A stretch of 33,002 nucleotides of DNA from JASFUX01 sp050050115 (GTDB lineage Bacteria; Pseudomonadota; Alphaproteobacteria; Caulobacterales; Maricaulaceae): the NCBI GenBank assembly GCA_050050115.1, contig JASFUX010000008.1, forward strand, positions 1-33,002. The letters run 5' to 3'. The first letter of the stretch is position 1, and the number at the start of each line of letters is the position of its first letter. A program made the position numbers and the translations under genes. Below, piece after piece: positions 1 through 9,504 of this stretch. The notes under the pieces were generated by a model. That model worked only from the letters and a program-made list of their open reading frames with translations. It was not told the DNA's origin and searched no databases.

Positions 1-1515
1 GTCGAGGTCCCGTGGCGGCTGCTTGACCCGGGCGAGGTCGACCGTGACCGACTCTCGGCGCGGGTGCGGCGTGTCGGGTGGCGGCGCTTCGAGGCTCGCG
101 AGGATCGCCGTCAAACCCGCCGCGTCGCCCGCCGAAGCGCCGACGCCGCAGATGACGATCTCGTCCGTATCGGGATCGCAAGCGCGCGTCGGCATGAAGA
201 CGGACTTGCGATCGGGCGTCCATTCTTCGAGCACCAGGTGAGCGTTGTTGCCGCCGAAACCGAAGGCCGACAGTCCGGCGCGGCGGGGCGTTGCGCCGCG
301 CGGCCAGGTCTCGGCGGCCAGCAGCGGCCGCACGGGGCCTTGTTCGAAGGTCGCAAGCGAGTCCTCGGCGTTGATGGTCGGCGGCCGGGTCTCGTGCTCG
401 AGTCCGCCTAAGAGCTTCAAGAGCCCGCCGAGCCCCGCCGCCGTAATCAGATGCCCGGTGTTGGATTTGAGCGAGCCGACCGGCAGATCGGGCGCGTCGG
501 CGAACACCTCGGCCAGCGTGGCGATCTCGAGCGGGTCGCCGGTCGGGGTGCCCGTGGCGTGGCATTCGATCAGCGACACGGTCTGCGGCGCGATTCCCGC
601 TGCGCCGTAGGCGCGGTCGAGCGCCTCGCGCTGCCCCCCGCCGTCGGGAGCCAGCAGGCCGCGGCGCCGGCCGTCGTTGGAGACCCCGACGCTGCGGATC
701 ACGCCCAAGACGTTGTCGCGCGCCGGATCGACGTCGCAGGCGCGCACCAGCAGAACCGCCGCCGCGCCCTCGGCCGGCAGAAGTCCGTCAGCGGAGCGAC
801 TGAGCGGGCTGGAGCGGCCGGACTTCGACAAGGCGCCGAGCGCAGTGAAGCCCATGTGCAGGAACAGGTTGTCGCAAGCGTTCACCGCGCCGACCAGCAT
901 CGCGTCGGCTTGCCGGGCGTGCAGCAGGTCACAGGCGTGCTTGATCGCGTAAAGCGAAGAGGCGCAGGCCGCGTCGAGCGCGAACGCCGGTCCGCCGAGG
1001 CTGAACGCCTTGGCGAGGAGGTGTGCGGGAAAGCCCGAGACGAAGCGGTTCTCCGGGCGGAAGCCGGCGTGGTTGCGGGCATTGCGCCAGACGGCGTGGG
1101 CGAAGTTTGAAAGCCCGCGGCTGGGGTAGGAGAGATTGCCGATCACCGCGCCGGTCCGCGCCGGGTTGCGCGCCTCGCCGCGCCCTTCGGTCCAGGCTTG
1201 TCGCGCGGCGTGGAGCAGCCAGAGGACGCCTTTGTCGAGGCCGTCGAGCTCGGCGGGCGAGACGCCGAAGCCGTCGGGATCCCAGACGTCTGCGAAGGCG
1301 CGCACGTAGCCGCCGCGTCCGCCCCAGGTCTTGTCGATCTGCGCGCCGTCGCGCGCGCGTGCGATCACCAGGCTCGGCGGCAGGCCCCAGTCCTCGGGCT
1401 CGGGGTCTGAGGTCAGGTCGGCGCCCTGTGCGACCGCCATCCACAGCGCCCGCGGGCTGAGCGCTCCGGGCAGGGCGCAGCCGCGCCCGAGAACGGCGAT
1501 CGGCTCGAACGCCAT
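1..1515 (-). CDS. PfaC-like beta-ketoacyl synthase, partial (C-terminus beyond left edge)
   Basis: The minus frame is open from an ATG at 1515 to base 1 without a stop (505 codons). Residues 1-450 form a complete ketosynthase: active-site Cys184 in DAACASSL, His319 in CHATGT and His355 in NTGHL, which is the full C-H-H triad for decarboxylative Claisen condensation. After the GFGGNNAHLVLEE end of the KS, the frame continues into sequence (IVICGVGASAG, then VKQPPRDLD) that looks like the start of a second, degenerate KS or chain-length-factor domain, as in PfaC (KS-CLF-DH-DH). The start lies 1 nt after the stop of the PfaA-like gene, so it is read from the same transcript. The assignment to PfaC rests on gene order and this KS-plus-CLF beginning. 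The dehydratase domains are not in the window. The CHATGT variant replaces the common AHGTGT around the first histidine. A stand-alone type I KS is the alternative. Confidence 0.85.
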   Translation of the reverse strand, partial: MAFEPIAVLGRGCALPGALSPRALWMAVAQGADLTSDPEPEDWGLPPSLVIARARDGAQIDKTWGGRGGYVRAFADVWDPDGFGVSPAELDGLDKGVLWLLHAARQAWTEGRGEARNPARTGAVIGNLSYPSRGLSNFAHAVWRNARNHAGFRPENRFVSGFPAHLLAKAFSLGGPAFALDAACASSLYAIKHACDLLHARQADAMLVGAVNACDNLFLHMGFTALGALSKSGRSSPLSRSADGLLPAEGAAAVLLVRACDVDPARDNVLGVIRSVGVSNDGRRRGLLAPDGGGQREALDRAYGAAGIAPQTVSLIECHATGTPTGDPLEIATLAEVFADAPDLPVGSLKSNTGHLITAAGLGGLLKLLGGLEHETRPPTINAEDSLATFEQGPVRPLLAAETWPRGATPRRAGLSAFGFGGNNAHLVLEEWTPDRKSVFMPTRACDPDTDEIVICGVGASAGDAAGLTAILASLEAPPPDTPHPRRESVTVDLARVKQPPRDLD

Positions 1516-1516
1516 C

Positions 1517-4500
1517 TTATCCCATCGACCGGTCGGGGCCGTCCCTGTCAGACAGCGCGGGCGCGGCGATCATTTCGACGCCCTCCATCAGCGCAAGCAA
1601 AGATCCGTCAGCTGCATAAAATCCGATGTCGTGAAGCGCCCGTCGCGAATCGAGCCGCCAGCTCGCCAGCTCGGCGCGGACCGGATCGGCGGACCCGGCG
1701 CGGTCGAACGTCGTGAACCTTTGAACGCCCACCGGAAGCGATCCGCCGCCGAGCGGCTCGAGCCCCCAAAGGAGAGCGGCCTGCAGCCCCGCGTCGAGCA
1801 CCGTGACGTCGAGACCGCTCGCCGCGCCCGAGGTGTGCGACGAAGCGATCTCCACCGCCGCGCCGCTGTCGTTCCGGGCGAGGAGCGCGCGCAGGGCCTG
1901 GAGCGCGCGGCCGTGAAACAGCGGCCCCGCGTAGGCGTCGTGCAGCGTCAGGTTCCAGGCGCCGCCGCTCGGCGTGCGCGGCGCGCGTTTCGCCGCGGCG
2001 GGGTCTGCGGGGCGCGCGACCGCGGCGTAGCGCGTCCGGCCGTCCGCGGTGGTCAGGCGCAAGGCGAGGCAGCCGGAGTCCTCCGGATCGGTTTCGGCGG
2101 CGAGGCGCAGCCGCACCTCGGCGTTCGGGCCCGGATCGAGCGAGACGCCGGCGAGCACCGCGAAGTCCTCGATCGCCAAGGGACCGGCGTCCGGCCAGGC
2201 GGCTTCGGCGAGGCCGGCGAACCAGTCGAGCGCCATCATCGCAGGCAGGACGGTGACGCCCTCGATCCGGTGATCGGCGAGCAGCGGATGATCCGCGCCG
2301 ATTACCGCCTCGGCCGTCGCGCGGCGGCGATCGGGCGGCGTCGCAGCGGCGCCGACGACGCACTCGACGGACCCCGACCCCGCGCGGGCCGAGACCGCGT
2401 CGGCGAAGATCGCCGCGCCTTCCTCAAGTCCGATGAGCGGCACGCCGGCGTCTTCGAAATGCTGCTTGAGCGCCGGGTCGACCATGCCGCCCGCCCAGGG
2501 TCCCCAGTCGAACACCCGCACGAGGCAATCATGGCGACGGCGCGCTTCGGCCCAGCCGACCCGGGCGATGGTCTCGTTCGCCATCGCGTAGTCACACTGA
2601 CCGGCGTTGCCGAACCGTCCGGCGACGGAGGAGAACAGCGCGATCAGTCGCAGCGGGTCTTCGGCGGTGGCGCGGAGCAGCGCGCGCAAGCCCAGCGCCT
2701 TGGGTGCGAAGACGCGGTCGAACTGATCGCGGGTCTTGTCGAGGATGCGCTTGTCGGCGAGCGCGCCCGCGCCGTGGACGAGCCCATCGATCGGACCCCA
2801 CTTGGCGCGGACCTGATCGAGCGCGGCGACAACAGCGGCTTCGTCGGCGACGTCTACGGAGATATAGAACGCTTCCGAGCCGGCGGCCTCGAGCGCTCTG
2901 ACGGTCTCGTCGATCTCGCGCGAGGCGGCGATGCGGCGCGCCAGACCGGCGATCTCGGCCGGCGCCGTCTGGCGGCCGTCGGCCTGCGCCTGAAGAGCGA
3001 GGGCGCGGCGCAGACCCAGTTCGTCAAGTGTCGGGTCGAGGTCGGCGTAGTAGCTCGGCGGCAGCGGTTCGGTCCGACCGAGAAGCGCCAGACGCAGCGG
3101 CGTGCGTTCAGCCAGGGCGCACAGGGCCGCCGCGGTCACGCCGCGCGCACCGCCGGTCGCGACGATCACCATGTTCTCGCTCAAGGCGCCGTCGTCGTTC
3201 GAAGACGCGTTCTGCGTCGTCAGCGCCGGCGCGACCCGGCCGTGAGCGCGCGACAGGCCGACTTCGGTCTCCGGTCCGCCCGCGAGCAGTTCGTGGACGG
3301 TGCTGTCGGCGGCCGCTTCGACGCCGTCCTGAACCGCCACGTCGAGCGCCTTGACCGCGAGGCTCGGCCATTCGCGCGCGGCGGTCTTGGCGAGCCCGGC
3401 CAGGCCGCCCCGCCAGGCGCTCGACCGCGCGCCGCTCAAGGCGCCGAACGCGCCGCCGGTGTCCTGGATGGTGACGAGCGCGCCGCCGGGGCGGGCGAAC
3501 CGCGGCGCAGCGGCCTGGACATGCTCGATCGCGCGCCAGGCGGCGTCTTGAGGTTTGGCGTCTGCGTCAGCGCCTGAGGTGACGATCACCACATCGCCCT
3601 CGCCTGAGGGGCTGGCGACGACCTCGGCCGGCCGGCCGGCGCGCCGCAGCGCGGCGGCGAGCGCGACGGCGAAATCCCCCGCGTCGTCGGTGACCTCTAT
3701 ACGCGTCGCATCGAGCAGGCCGTCGAGGGCGACGCCGCTGGCTGGCCGGTTTTGAATGCAGAGCGCGCGGACCGCGATCTCATTCAGCGCGGGAGCGGCC
3801 GCCGCCTTCTCTAAGAAAGGGCGGGGCTCCTGGGCGACCTCCGTGCCGCCGGCGCTGGCCAGGAACGCGGCGATCTGACCGATCGAGCGCAGCTCGGCGA
3901 GCTGACCGGGATCGACCTCGGGCAAATCGGGGGCGCGCTCGCGCAGGGTCGCCAGAATCTCGACCTGCTTGATCGAGTCGACGCCCAGCTCGGCCTCAAG
4001 GTCCATGTCGTCGCCTAGCATCTCTTCGGGATAGCCGGTCTTCTCCGCCACGATGGCGCGGATCATCCCCGCTGCATCGGCTGACGGCGCTGCGGCAGGC
4101 GCCGCGGGCGCGGTCGGAGCCGGCGGTTCGGGCGCGGGGTCAGCCGAAGCGGGCGGTTCGGAGGCCGGCGCGGCGGGCGCGAGGTCGCTCGCGGCGGTCA
4201 CCTTGCCGACGAAGGCGGCGATCTGACCGATCGAGCGCAGCTCGGCGAGCTGACCGGGATCGACCTCGGGCAAATCGGGGGCGCGCTCGCGCAGCGTCGC
4301 CAGAATCTCGACCTGCTTGATCGAGTCGACGCCCAGCTCAGCCTCAAGGTCCATGTCGTCGCCGAGCATCTCTTCGGGGTAGCCGGTCTTCTCCGCGACG
4401 ATGGCGCGGATCAGTGCGGCGGTGTCGGGACCGGCGGCGGCCGGCGCGGCGACGGGCGCAGGCGTGCTCGCTGGAGGCGCGGGCGCCGGTTCATGTTCCG

Positions 4501-7500
4501 TAAGCGGATGCTGCGGCGCCGGCGCAGGCTGTTCGACCGGCGGCGGCGCGGGCTCGGGCGCGGAGCGAGGCTCCGCGCTTGGCGTTGAATCTCTGGGCGC
4601 TGAATCGGCGGCGCCCACAACGGGCTCAGGCGCCGGTCTCGCCGGCGGCGTCTCTGCGGCGGCTTGGGGGTCGCGCCCGCTCATCGCGGCGAGGAACGCC
4701 TCGTGCGCGCGCGCCGTGGAGAGCAGGTAGGTCTCGTGCGCCGCCGCGATGGCGGATGCGGCGCCCGCCGGCGGCGCGGGACTGCGCCGGGCCTCCTGCA
4801 AGGGCGTTTCGGGTGGTCGAGCCTTGGGTCCGGACGTCTCGTTCTGAGACGACGGACGATGGTGGTTGGTCTCAGTCATCGCTTTCTGCGTTTCTGCCCC
4901 TTGCGTCTGTATCTTCTCGGGCGCCCTAGGGTTGGACTCTTCAGGATTGGGTTTGGGTAAGCCCGCCGCGCCGTTCTGGGGCGGATAGGGCTTGGCGTAG
5001 TTCGCGCCGGTGATGTCGACCGCGTGCTTGGCGCGAGGCGGCGCGGCGGGGGGAGCGGGTTGGTCGGCGAGCAGCGCCGACAGGTCGAAGGCGACGCCGG
5101 CGGCGGCGAGCGCGCCGAGGCCGCGCCAGAGCGCCACGACGCCGTTATCGCGGCGATGGTCGATCGCCGCGACGACGGCGCTCGGATCGTCGAGGCATTT
5201 GTGCACCAGACCGGTCAGCACGTTGCCCGCACCGACCTCGATGAAGATGCGCGCGCCGGCCGCATGCATGGCGAGCAGCTGCTCGCGGAAACGCACCGGC
5301 TTGGAGAGTTGTTCCGAGAGCAGAGCTTTCGCCACCACGACGTCCGAGTCGTAGGGCGCGGCCGTGGTGTTCGAGTAGACCGGCAGCGCCGGCGGCGCGA
5401 AGTCGACGCGGTCGAGATCGGCGCGGAACGGCGCGACAGCGCCGGCGACGATCTTGGAGTGAAACGCCGAGGCCACCGGCAGGCGCCGCGCGAGCAGGCC
5501 GCGCGCCTCGAGCGCCGCGGCGGCGTCGGCAATGGCGGTCTCCGAGCCTGACAGCACCACCTGATCAGGCGCATTGTCGTTGGCGACGACCACGTCGAGG
5601 CCGAGTTCGCTCATGATCGCGTCAATCGAGGCGCGATCGGTGGCGACGGCCAGCATCGCGCCGGGCTGGGTCGAGGCGGCCATCGCCATGGCCAGGCCGC
5701 GCCGGCGGGCGATGCTCAAGGCGCCGTCGGCGTCGAACGCGCCCGCGGCGTGAAGGGCGATGATCTCGCCGAAGCTGTGTCCGCCGGTCATGTCGGGCTT
5801 GAGCCCGATCCTCTCGAGCGCGGCGAGCGCGGCGAGGCTGGAGGCGGCGAGCGCCGGCTGGGCGTTCTCCATGCGCTTCAATCGCGCTTCGTCGGCGGCG
5901 CGGTCTTCGTCGGCGAACTTCGGCGCGGGGAAGGCGAGACGATGCAGCGGCGCGTCCCGCAGTTCGCGGTGATCGGCCGCCGCGTCCCAGGCGGCGCGCG
6001 CCGCGGGGAAGGCCATCGCCAGGTCTGCGCCCATGCCGACGTACTGGCTGCCTTGACCAGGGAACAGGAAGGCGACCTTGCCGTTCGCCGGCGCGCCCGC
6101 GCCGTAGGCGAGATCGGCTGGCCACGGCAGATCGCTCTTGGCGCCGCCGATCCGTTCGCGCGCCTCCTCCACCTTGGCGCGGAAGTCCGCCGCCGAGCGC
6201 GCGACGACCGCCAGCCGGCGCGCCGACGCCGGGTTGAAGCTGCGGTGGGACTCGTCGGCGAGGCGGGAGAGGTCCGCATCGGTTTCGATGGGGACGGCGT
6301 CGAGCGCACCGATCAGCCCGTCCTCGGTGTCCGCGCTGAAGAGCACCAGCTCGGCCGGCAGGACGCGCAGCCGCGGCGCGCGCGCCAGGCCGCTGTACTC
6401 TTCAAGCGTCAGGTGGAAGTTCGAGCCGCCGAAGCCGAACGAACTGACCGCGGCGCGGCGGGGGTGATTGCTTCCGCGAATCCAGGGGCGCGCCGCCGTG
6501 TTGATATGAAACGGACTCTGCTCGACCCCCAGCGTCGGATTGGGACGCTCGACCTTGGCCGTAGGCGGCAGCACGCCGTGGTGCAGCGCCAGCGCCGCCT
6601 TGATCAGGCTCGCCGCGCCGGCTGCCGCCTTGGTGTGCCCGATCTGCGACTTCACCGAGCCCAAGGCGCACCAGCCGGTCTCCGGCGCGCCGGGCTCTGC
6701 CCCGTTCTCGCCGAAGACGGCTGCGAGAGCTTTGAACTCCGCCGCGTCGCCCGCCTTGGTGCCGGTGCCGTGCGCCTCGACCAGCTCGACTGTGTTCGGC
6801 GGATAGCCCGCCGCCTCGTAGGCGCGCTTCAAGGTGCGCGCCTGACCGTCGGCGAGCGGGGCGTAGATCGCCGTCGCCCGGCCGTCCGAGCCTGCGCCGA
6901 GGCCCTTCAAGATCGCATAGACGCGGTTGCCGTCGCGCTCGGCGTCCTCGAGGCGCCTCAGCGCGACGACGCCGACGCCTTCGCCGAGGATGGTGCCGTC
7001 CGCGCTGTTGGAGAACGGCCGGCAGTCGCCCGTGGGCGAAAGCGCCGGCGTCTTCGAAAAGCACATATACATAAGGATGTCGTTCAAGGCGTCGACGCCG
7101 CCGGCGAGCACGGTGTCCGCCTCGCCCGTCCACAGCTCGTGCAATCCGACGTGCACGGCCGAAAGCGAAGACGCGCAGGCGGCGTCGGTGACATAGTTCG
7201 CGCCGCCCAGATCGAGCCGGTTGGCGACCCGCCCGGCGACGACGTTGCCGAGGAGCCCGGGGAAGCTCGCCTCCTGCCATGGCGTATAGTTGTCCGCGAT
7301 CGCATCAGCGATCGACTGCACCTGGGGCTCAGGCAGACCGGCCTCGCGCATCGCCTTGACCCAGGTCGGACGCTGCAGGCGGTTGGACATGTGCGCGACC
7401 AGCTCGGTCGCCGAGGCGACGCCGAGGACCACGCTCGTGCGCTCGAGGTCGACGCCTTTGTAAGCGGACGATCGCAAGCTGCTCGCCGAGGCTTGGGCGA

Positions 7501-7819
7501 GCACGTCCTTGGCGACGATCAGCGCCAGCAGCTGGGCGGTGTCCGTCGCCGAGAGCTGCGCGGGCGGGACGCCGAACTCGAGCGGGTTGAACGCCTGGGG
7601 CGCGAGGAAGCCGCCGCGCTTGCCGTAGGTCTTGTCCGGCGCCTTGGGGTCGGGATCGTAGTAGTCCTCGACCAGCCAATGCGTCGGCGGCACGTCGGAG
7701 ATGCAATCCGCGCCCTCGATGATATCGCGCCAGTACCCCAGCGTGTCGCCGCGGCCGGGGAACATTGCGCCAAGGCCGACGATGGCGACGGGCGGCGGAG
7801 AGAAGGGTGCTGAGCTCAT
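1517..7819 (-). CDS. pfaA: PfaA-like type I polyketide / secondary-lipid synthase (KS-MAT-ACP-ACP-KR-DH)
   Basis: This 2100-residue megasynthase condenses malonyl units and reduces and dehydrates the chain. Domains seen: KS at about 8-475 (Cys215 in DAACASSL, His350 in EAHGTGT, His395 in QIGHTKAAAG); malonyl-CoA acyltransferase at about 580-870 (FPGQGSQ, Ser682 in GHSFGE); a Pro/Ala-rich linker; two ACPs with the LGVDSIK motif (phosphopantetheine serines Ser1166 and Ser1282); a ketoreductase at about 1545-1790 (ATGGARGVT nucleotide-binding motif, FSSVAGRFGNAGQCDYAMAN with Tyr1744); and a hotdog dehydratase at about 1840-2085 (HxxxGxxxxP: His1850, Gly1854, Pro1859). This order is that of PfaA, which usually carries more ACPs (five or so in marine EPA/DHA producers); only two are present here. 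The start ATG overlaps the stop of the upstream PfaD gene (ATGA). The product could be a polyunsaturated fatty acid or another polyketide-like lipid; sequence does not decide. Confidence 0.93.
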   Translation of the reverse strand: MSSAPFSPPPVAIVGLGAMFPGRGDTLGYWRDIIEGADCISDVPPTHWLVEDYYDPDPKAPDKTYGKRGGFLAPQAFNPLEFGVPPAQLSATDTAQLLALIVAKDVLAQASASSLRSSAYKGVDLERTSVVLGVASATELVAHMSNRLQRPTWVKAMREAGLPEPQVQSIADAIADNYTPWQEASFPGLLGNVVAGRVANRLDLGGANYVTDAACASSLSAVHVGLHELWTGEADTVLAGGVDALNDILMYMCFSKTPALSPTGDCRPFSNSADGTILGEGVGVVALRRLEDAERDGNRVYAILKGLGAGSDGRATAIYAPLADGQARTLKRAYEAAGYPPNTVELVEAHGTGTKAGDAAEFKALAAVFGENGAEPGAPETGWCALGSVKSQIGHTKAAAGAASLIKAALALHHGVLPPTAKVERPNPTLGVEQSPFHINTAARPWIRGSNHPRRAAVSSFGFGGSNFHLTLEEYSGLARAPRLRVLPAELVLFSADTEDGLIGALDAVPIETDADLSRLADESHRSFNPASARRLAVVARSAADFRAKVEEARERIGGAKSDLPWPADLAYGAGAPANGKVAFLFPGQGSQYVGMGADLAMAFPAARAAWDAAADHRELRDAPLHRLAFPAPKFADEDRAADEARLKRMENAQPALAASSLAALAALERIGLKPDMTGGHSFGEIIALHAAGAFDADGALSIARRRGLAMAMAASTQPGAMLAVATDRASIDAIMSELGLDVVVANDNAPDQVVLSGSETAIADAAAALEARGLLARRLPVASAFHSKIVAGAVAPFRADLDRVDFAPPALPVYSNTTAAPYDSDVVVAKALLSEQLSKPVRFREQLLAMHAAGARIFIEVGAGNVLTGLVHKCLDDPSAVVAAIDHRRDNGVVALWRGLGALAAAGVAFDLSALLADQPAPPAAPPRAKHAVDITGANYAKPYPPQNGAAGLPKPNPEESNPRAPEKIQTQGAETQKAMTETNHHRPSSQNETSGPKARPPETPLQEARRSPAPPAGAASAIAAAHETYLLSTARAHEAFLAAMSGRDPQAAAETPPARPAPEPVVGAADSAPRDSTPSAEPRSAPEPAPPPVEQPAPAPQHPLTEHEPAPAPPASTPAPVAAPAAAGPDTAALIRAIVAEKTGYPEEMLGDDMDLEAELGVDSIKQVEILATLRERAPDLPEVDPGQLAELRSIGQIAAFVGKVTAASDLAPAAPASEPPASADPAPEPPAPTAPAAPAAAPSADAAGMIRAIVAEKTGYPEEMLGDDMDLEAELGVDSIKQVEILATLRERAPDLPEVDPGQLAELRSIGQIAAFLASAGGTEVAQEPRPFLEKAAAAPALNEIAVRALCIQNRPASGVALDGLLDATRIEVTDDAGDFAVALAAALRRAGRPAEVVASPSGEGDVVIVTSGADADAKPQDAAWRAIEHVQAAAPRFARPGGALVTIQDTGGAFGALSGARSSAWRGGLAGLAKTAAREWPSLAVKALDVAVQDGVEAAADSTVHELLAGGPETEVGLSRAHGRVAPALTTQNASSNDDGALSENMVIVATGGARGVTAAALCALAERTPLRLALLGRTEPLPPSYYADLDPTLDELGLRRALALQAQADGRQTAPAEIAGLARRIAASREIDETVRALEAAGSEAFYISVDVADEAAVVAALDQVRAKWGPIDGLVHGAGALADKRILDKTRDQFDRVFAPKALGLRALLRATAEDPLRLIALFSSVAGRFGNAGQCDYAMANETIARVGWAEARRRHDCLVRVFDWGPWAGGMVDPALKQHFEDAGVPLIGLEEGAAIFADAVSARAGSGSVECVVGAAATPPDRRRATAEAVIGADHPLLADHRIEGVTVLPAMMALDWFAGLAEAAWPDAGPLAIEDFAVLAGVSLDPGPNAEVRLRLAAETDPEDSGCLALRLTTADGRTRYAAVARPADPAAAKRAPRTPSGGAWNLTLHDAYAGPLFHGRALQALRALLARNDSGAAVEIASSHTSGAASGLDVTVLDAGLQAALLWGLEPLGGGSLPVGVQRFTTFDRAGSADPVRAELASWRLDSRRALHDIGFYAADGSLLALMEGVEMIAAPALSDRDGPDRSMG
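3868..4413 (-). repeat. Tandem ACP-coding duplication
   Basis: Two stretches of about 198 nt, 3868-4065 and 4216-4413 (offset exactly 348 nt), encode the two ACPs and differ at about five positions that I can see. They are separated by an unrelated Ala/Pro/Glu-rich linker. The encoded ACP cores are identical. This is the usual way PfaA proteins vary ACP number; the near-identity means recent duplication or ongoing gene conversion. Confidence 0.9.
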
Positions 7820-9504
7820 GTCGGGGACCGGGACGTGAGGGGACCTGAGGCGAGCCGCTCGGACGCAATACGAATGGGCGCAAAGCGCGCCGCATCGGGC
7901 GGCGCATCAACGCCGGCGGCGCGCAGCTGCTGCGCGCGGCTCGCGCGGGCCGCGCCTTCAAGCAGATTGAGACCGATTTGGGAAACGGTTCTTTCAGTCG
8001 GGTCTTCGAGGAACGAGCCTTTGACCCAGTCGTTGAAGGCTCCCATGGCCGGTCCGCACCAGATCTGGAAGTCCGTGTGGCGATCGGCCACGCCCTCGCG
8101 CGCCCATTGCGCGCCGAAGAACAGATAGCGGCGGAACACCAGCGCCATTTTGTAGCGAGGGTCCTTTTCGGCCTTTTCGACGTCTTGCGGCGCGCGCGAG
8201 AGATGGAACGCCCGGGTCGCCGCCCAGGCCTCCTCGATCGTCTCGCGCATGAGCCCCTCGACCCAGGTCCGCTCGTCTTGAGAAAGGTCGTCGAGGCCGG
8301 CGCGCGCGCGGTAGAGTTCGTAGAGCCTGCGTCCGTTCACGGCGAACATCGTGCCGCGGCTCAGGACCTGCACCTTCACCCCGCGCTCGAACATGTCCGC
8401 CGCCGGCGCCATGGCGACGTCCGTCGGTCCGGCCCCGGCGAGCATCTGCCGGCCGAGCGACGAGAGGCCCGACTCCGCGGCGCTCTGATTGACCGAGCCG
8501 GTCAGCACATAGGCCGCGCCGAGCTGGAACGCTCCGGCGAGTGCTTGCGGCGTCGCCAGCCCGCCCGCCGCGCCGACGCGGATCCGCCGGCCATGGCCGT
8601 GCTCGAGCGCCAGCTCGTCGCGCAGTTTGGTAAACAGAGGCAGAAGGACGCTCAAAGGCCGATTGTCCGTATGCCCCCCGGAATCAGCTTCGGCTGTGAT
8701 GTCCTCGGCGATGGGCAGTGTCCGGGCGAGATCGGCCTGGGCCTCGGTCAGATCGCCGGCGGCGACGAGATCGGCCAGCATCTTCTCCGGCGGCGGCGAC
8801 ATGAAACCGCGCGCCACCTCTGGCCGGGACGCTTTGCCTAAAACGTGCGTTGTACGGATGACATCGCCGCCCGGCGCGCGGCTGAGACCCGAGGCGGCGA
8901 AGCGGACGATCTCGGGCGACATCCGCATGAACGCCGAAGCCGACACGCGCGCGACGCCTGACTTCAACAGCACGTCGACGACGGCGCGTTCGTAGCCCGG
9001 CTCCTGGGGCGAGTGGATGAGGTTGGCGCTCCAGCTCTCGAGCGCGGTTTCGCCGCCGACTTGCTCAAGACGGGCGCGGATCTCGGCGACGCCTTCGCCG
9101 ATCTGGCGGGGCGACAGCCCGGCGCTGCCGTAGGAACCGAGAAAGCCCGCCGTCGCGGCGGCGGCGACCATCGTCGGGGTGGCGATCCCGCGCGCCATTT
9201 CTCCGACGACGTAAGGGAAACGGCAGCCGTGAGCTTCTGCGAACGAGCGGTCGCCAAGCCATTCGGGATAGATCGCGGGCAGAACGCCGATGAGATCAGG
9301 CCCAAGGCGGCCGGCGGCCTGGGCGAGGTCTTCGTCGTCGAGGGGAAAGAGCTTTGCGGCCTCGCCCGCCCGGCGAACCACGGCGACCGGCCGACGGAAA
9401 TTTTCGACCGCGTCGTATACAGAAAAAGCGTTCGTCACGGCGTCGTCGCCGAGATCGCTTGGCCTGCTTGCGCTGAGCGCATTTTGCGACTGCACGCCAG
9501 GCAC
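7816..9504 (-). CDS. pfaD: PfaD-family enoyl reductase
   Basis: This 562-residue protein belongs to the PfaD family of trans-acting, FMN-dependent enoyl reductases, a TIM barrel related to nitronate monooxygenase/FabK. It reduces the enoyl-ACP intermediates of the synthase encoded just downstream. Visible features are the VGEMARGIATPTMV segment, the glycine-rich GAAGGLATPQALAGAF region (about residues 315-335) typical of the FMN-phosphate site, and a C-terminal half with the WCGPAMGAFNDWVKGS motif characteristic of PfaD. Length fits the family (about 540). The chosen start is GTG at 9504, which has a GAGAGGGG Shine-Dalgarno about 10 nt upstream (9515-9522 on the plus strand). The stop overlaps the next start (ATGA), so it is the first gene of the operon, unlike the classical pfaA-B-C-D order. 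Confidence 0.93.
   Translation of the reverse strand: MPGVQSQNALSASRPSDLGDDAVTNAFSVYDAVENFRRPVAVVRRAGEAAKLFPLDDEDLAQAAGRLGPDLIGVLPAIYPEWLGDRSFAEAHGCRFPYVVGEMARGIATPTMVAAAATAGFLGSYGSAGLSPRQIGEGVAEIRARLEQVGGETALESWSANLIHSPQEPGYERAVVDVLLKSGVARVSASAFMRMSPEIVRFAASGLSRAPGGDVIRTTHVLGKASRPEVARGFMSPPPEKMLADLVAAGDLTEAQADLARTLPIAEDITAEADSGGHTDNRPLSVLLPLFTKLRDELALEHGHGRRIRVGAAGGLATPQALAGAFQLGAAYVLTGSVNQSAAESGLSSLGRQMLAGAGPTDVAMAPAADMFERGVKVQVLSRGTMFAVNGRRLYELYRARAGLDDLSQDERTWVEGLMRETIEEAWAATRAFHLSRAPQDVEKAEKDPRYKMALVFRRYLFFGAQWAREGVADRHTDFQIWCGPAMGAFNDWVKGSFLEDPTERTVSQIGLNLLEGAARASRAQQLRAAGVDAPPDAARFAPIRIASERLASGPLTSRSPT

Noticed and set aside
929..1444. 171-codon minus-strand frame in the left gene
   Set aside because: It is in a different frame from the ketosynthase, which carries the complete catalytic triad; Arg-rich shadow.
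1331..3577. 748-codon plus-strand open frame
   Set aside because: It is antisense to the KR-DH part of the PfaA-like gene, whose motifs are intact. The translation is Arg/Gly/Ala-rich with no motif, as expected for a high-GC shadow frame.
4877..4879. Internal ATG as the start of a separate ACP-KR-DH protein
   Set aside because: No ribosome site lies upstream and the frame is continuous with the KS-MAT half; linkers of this kind are normal in PfaA proteins.
5750..7813. 687-codon plus-strand open frame
   Set aside because: It lies antisense to the KS-MAT domains, with biased Arg/Asp/Val composition and no recognisable domain.
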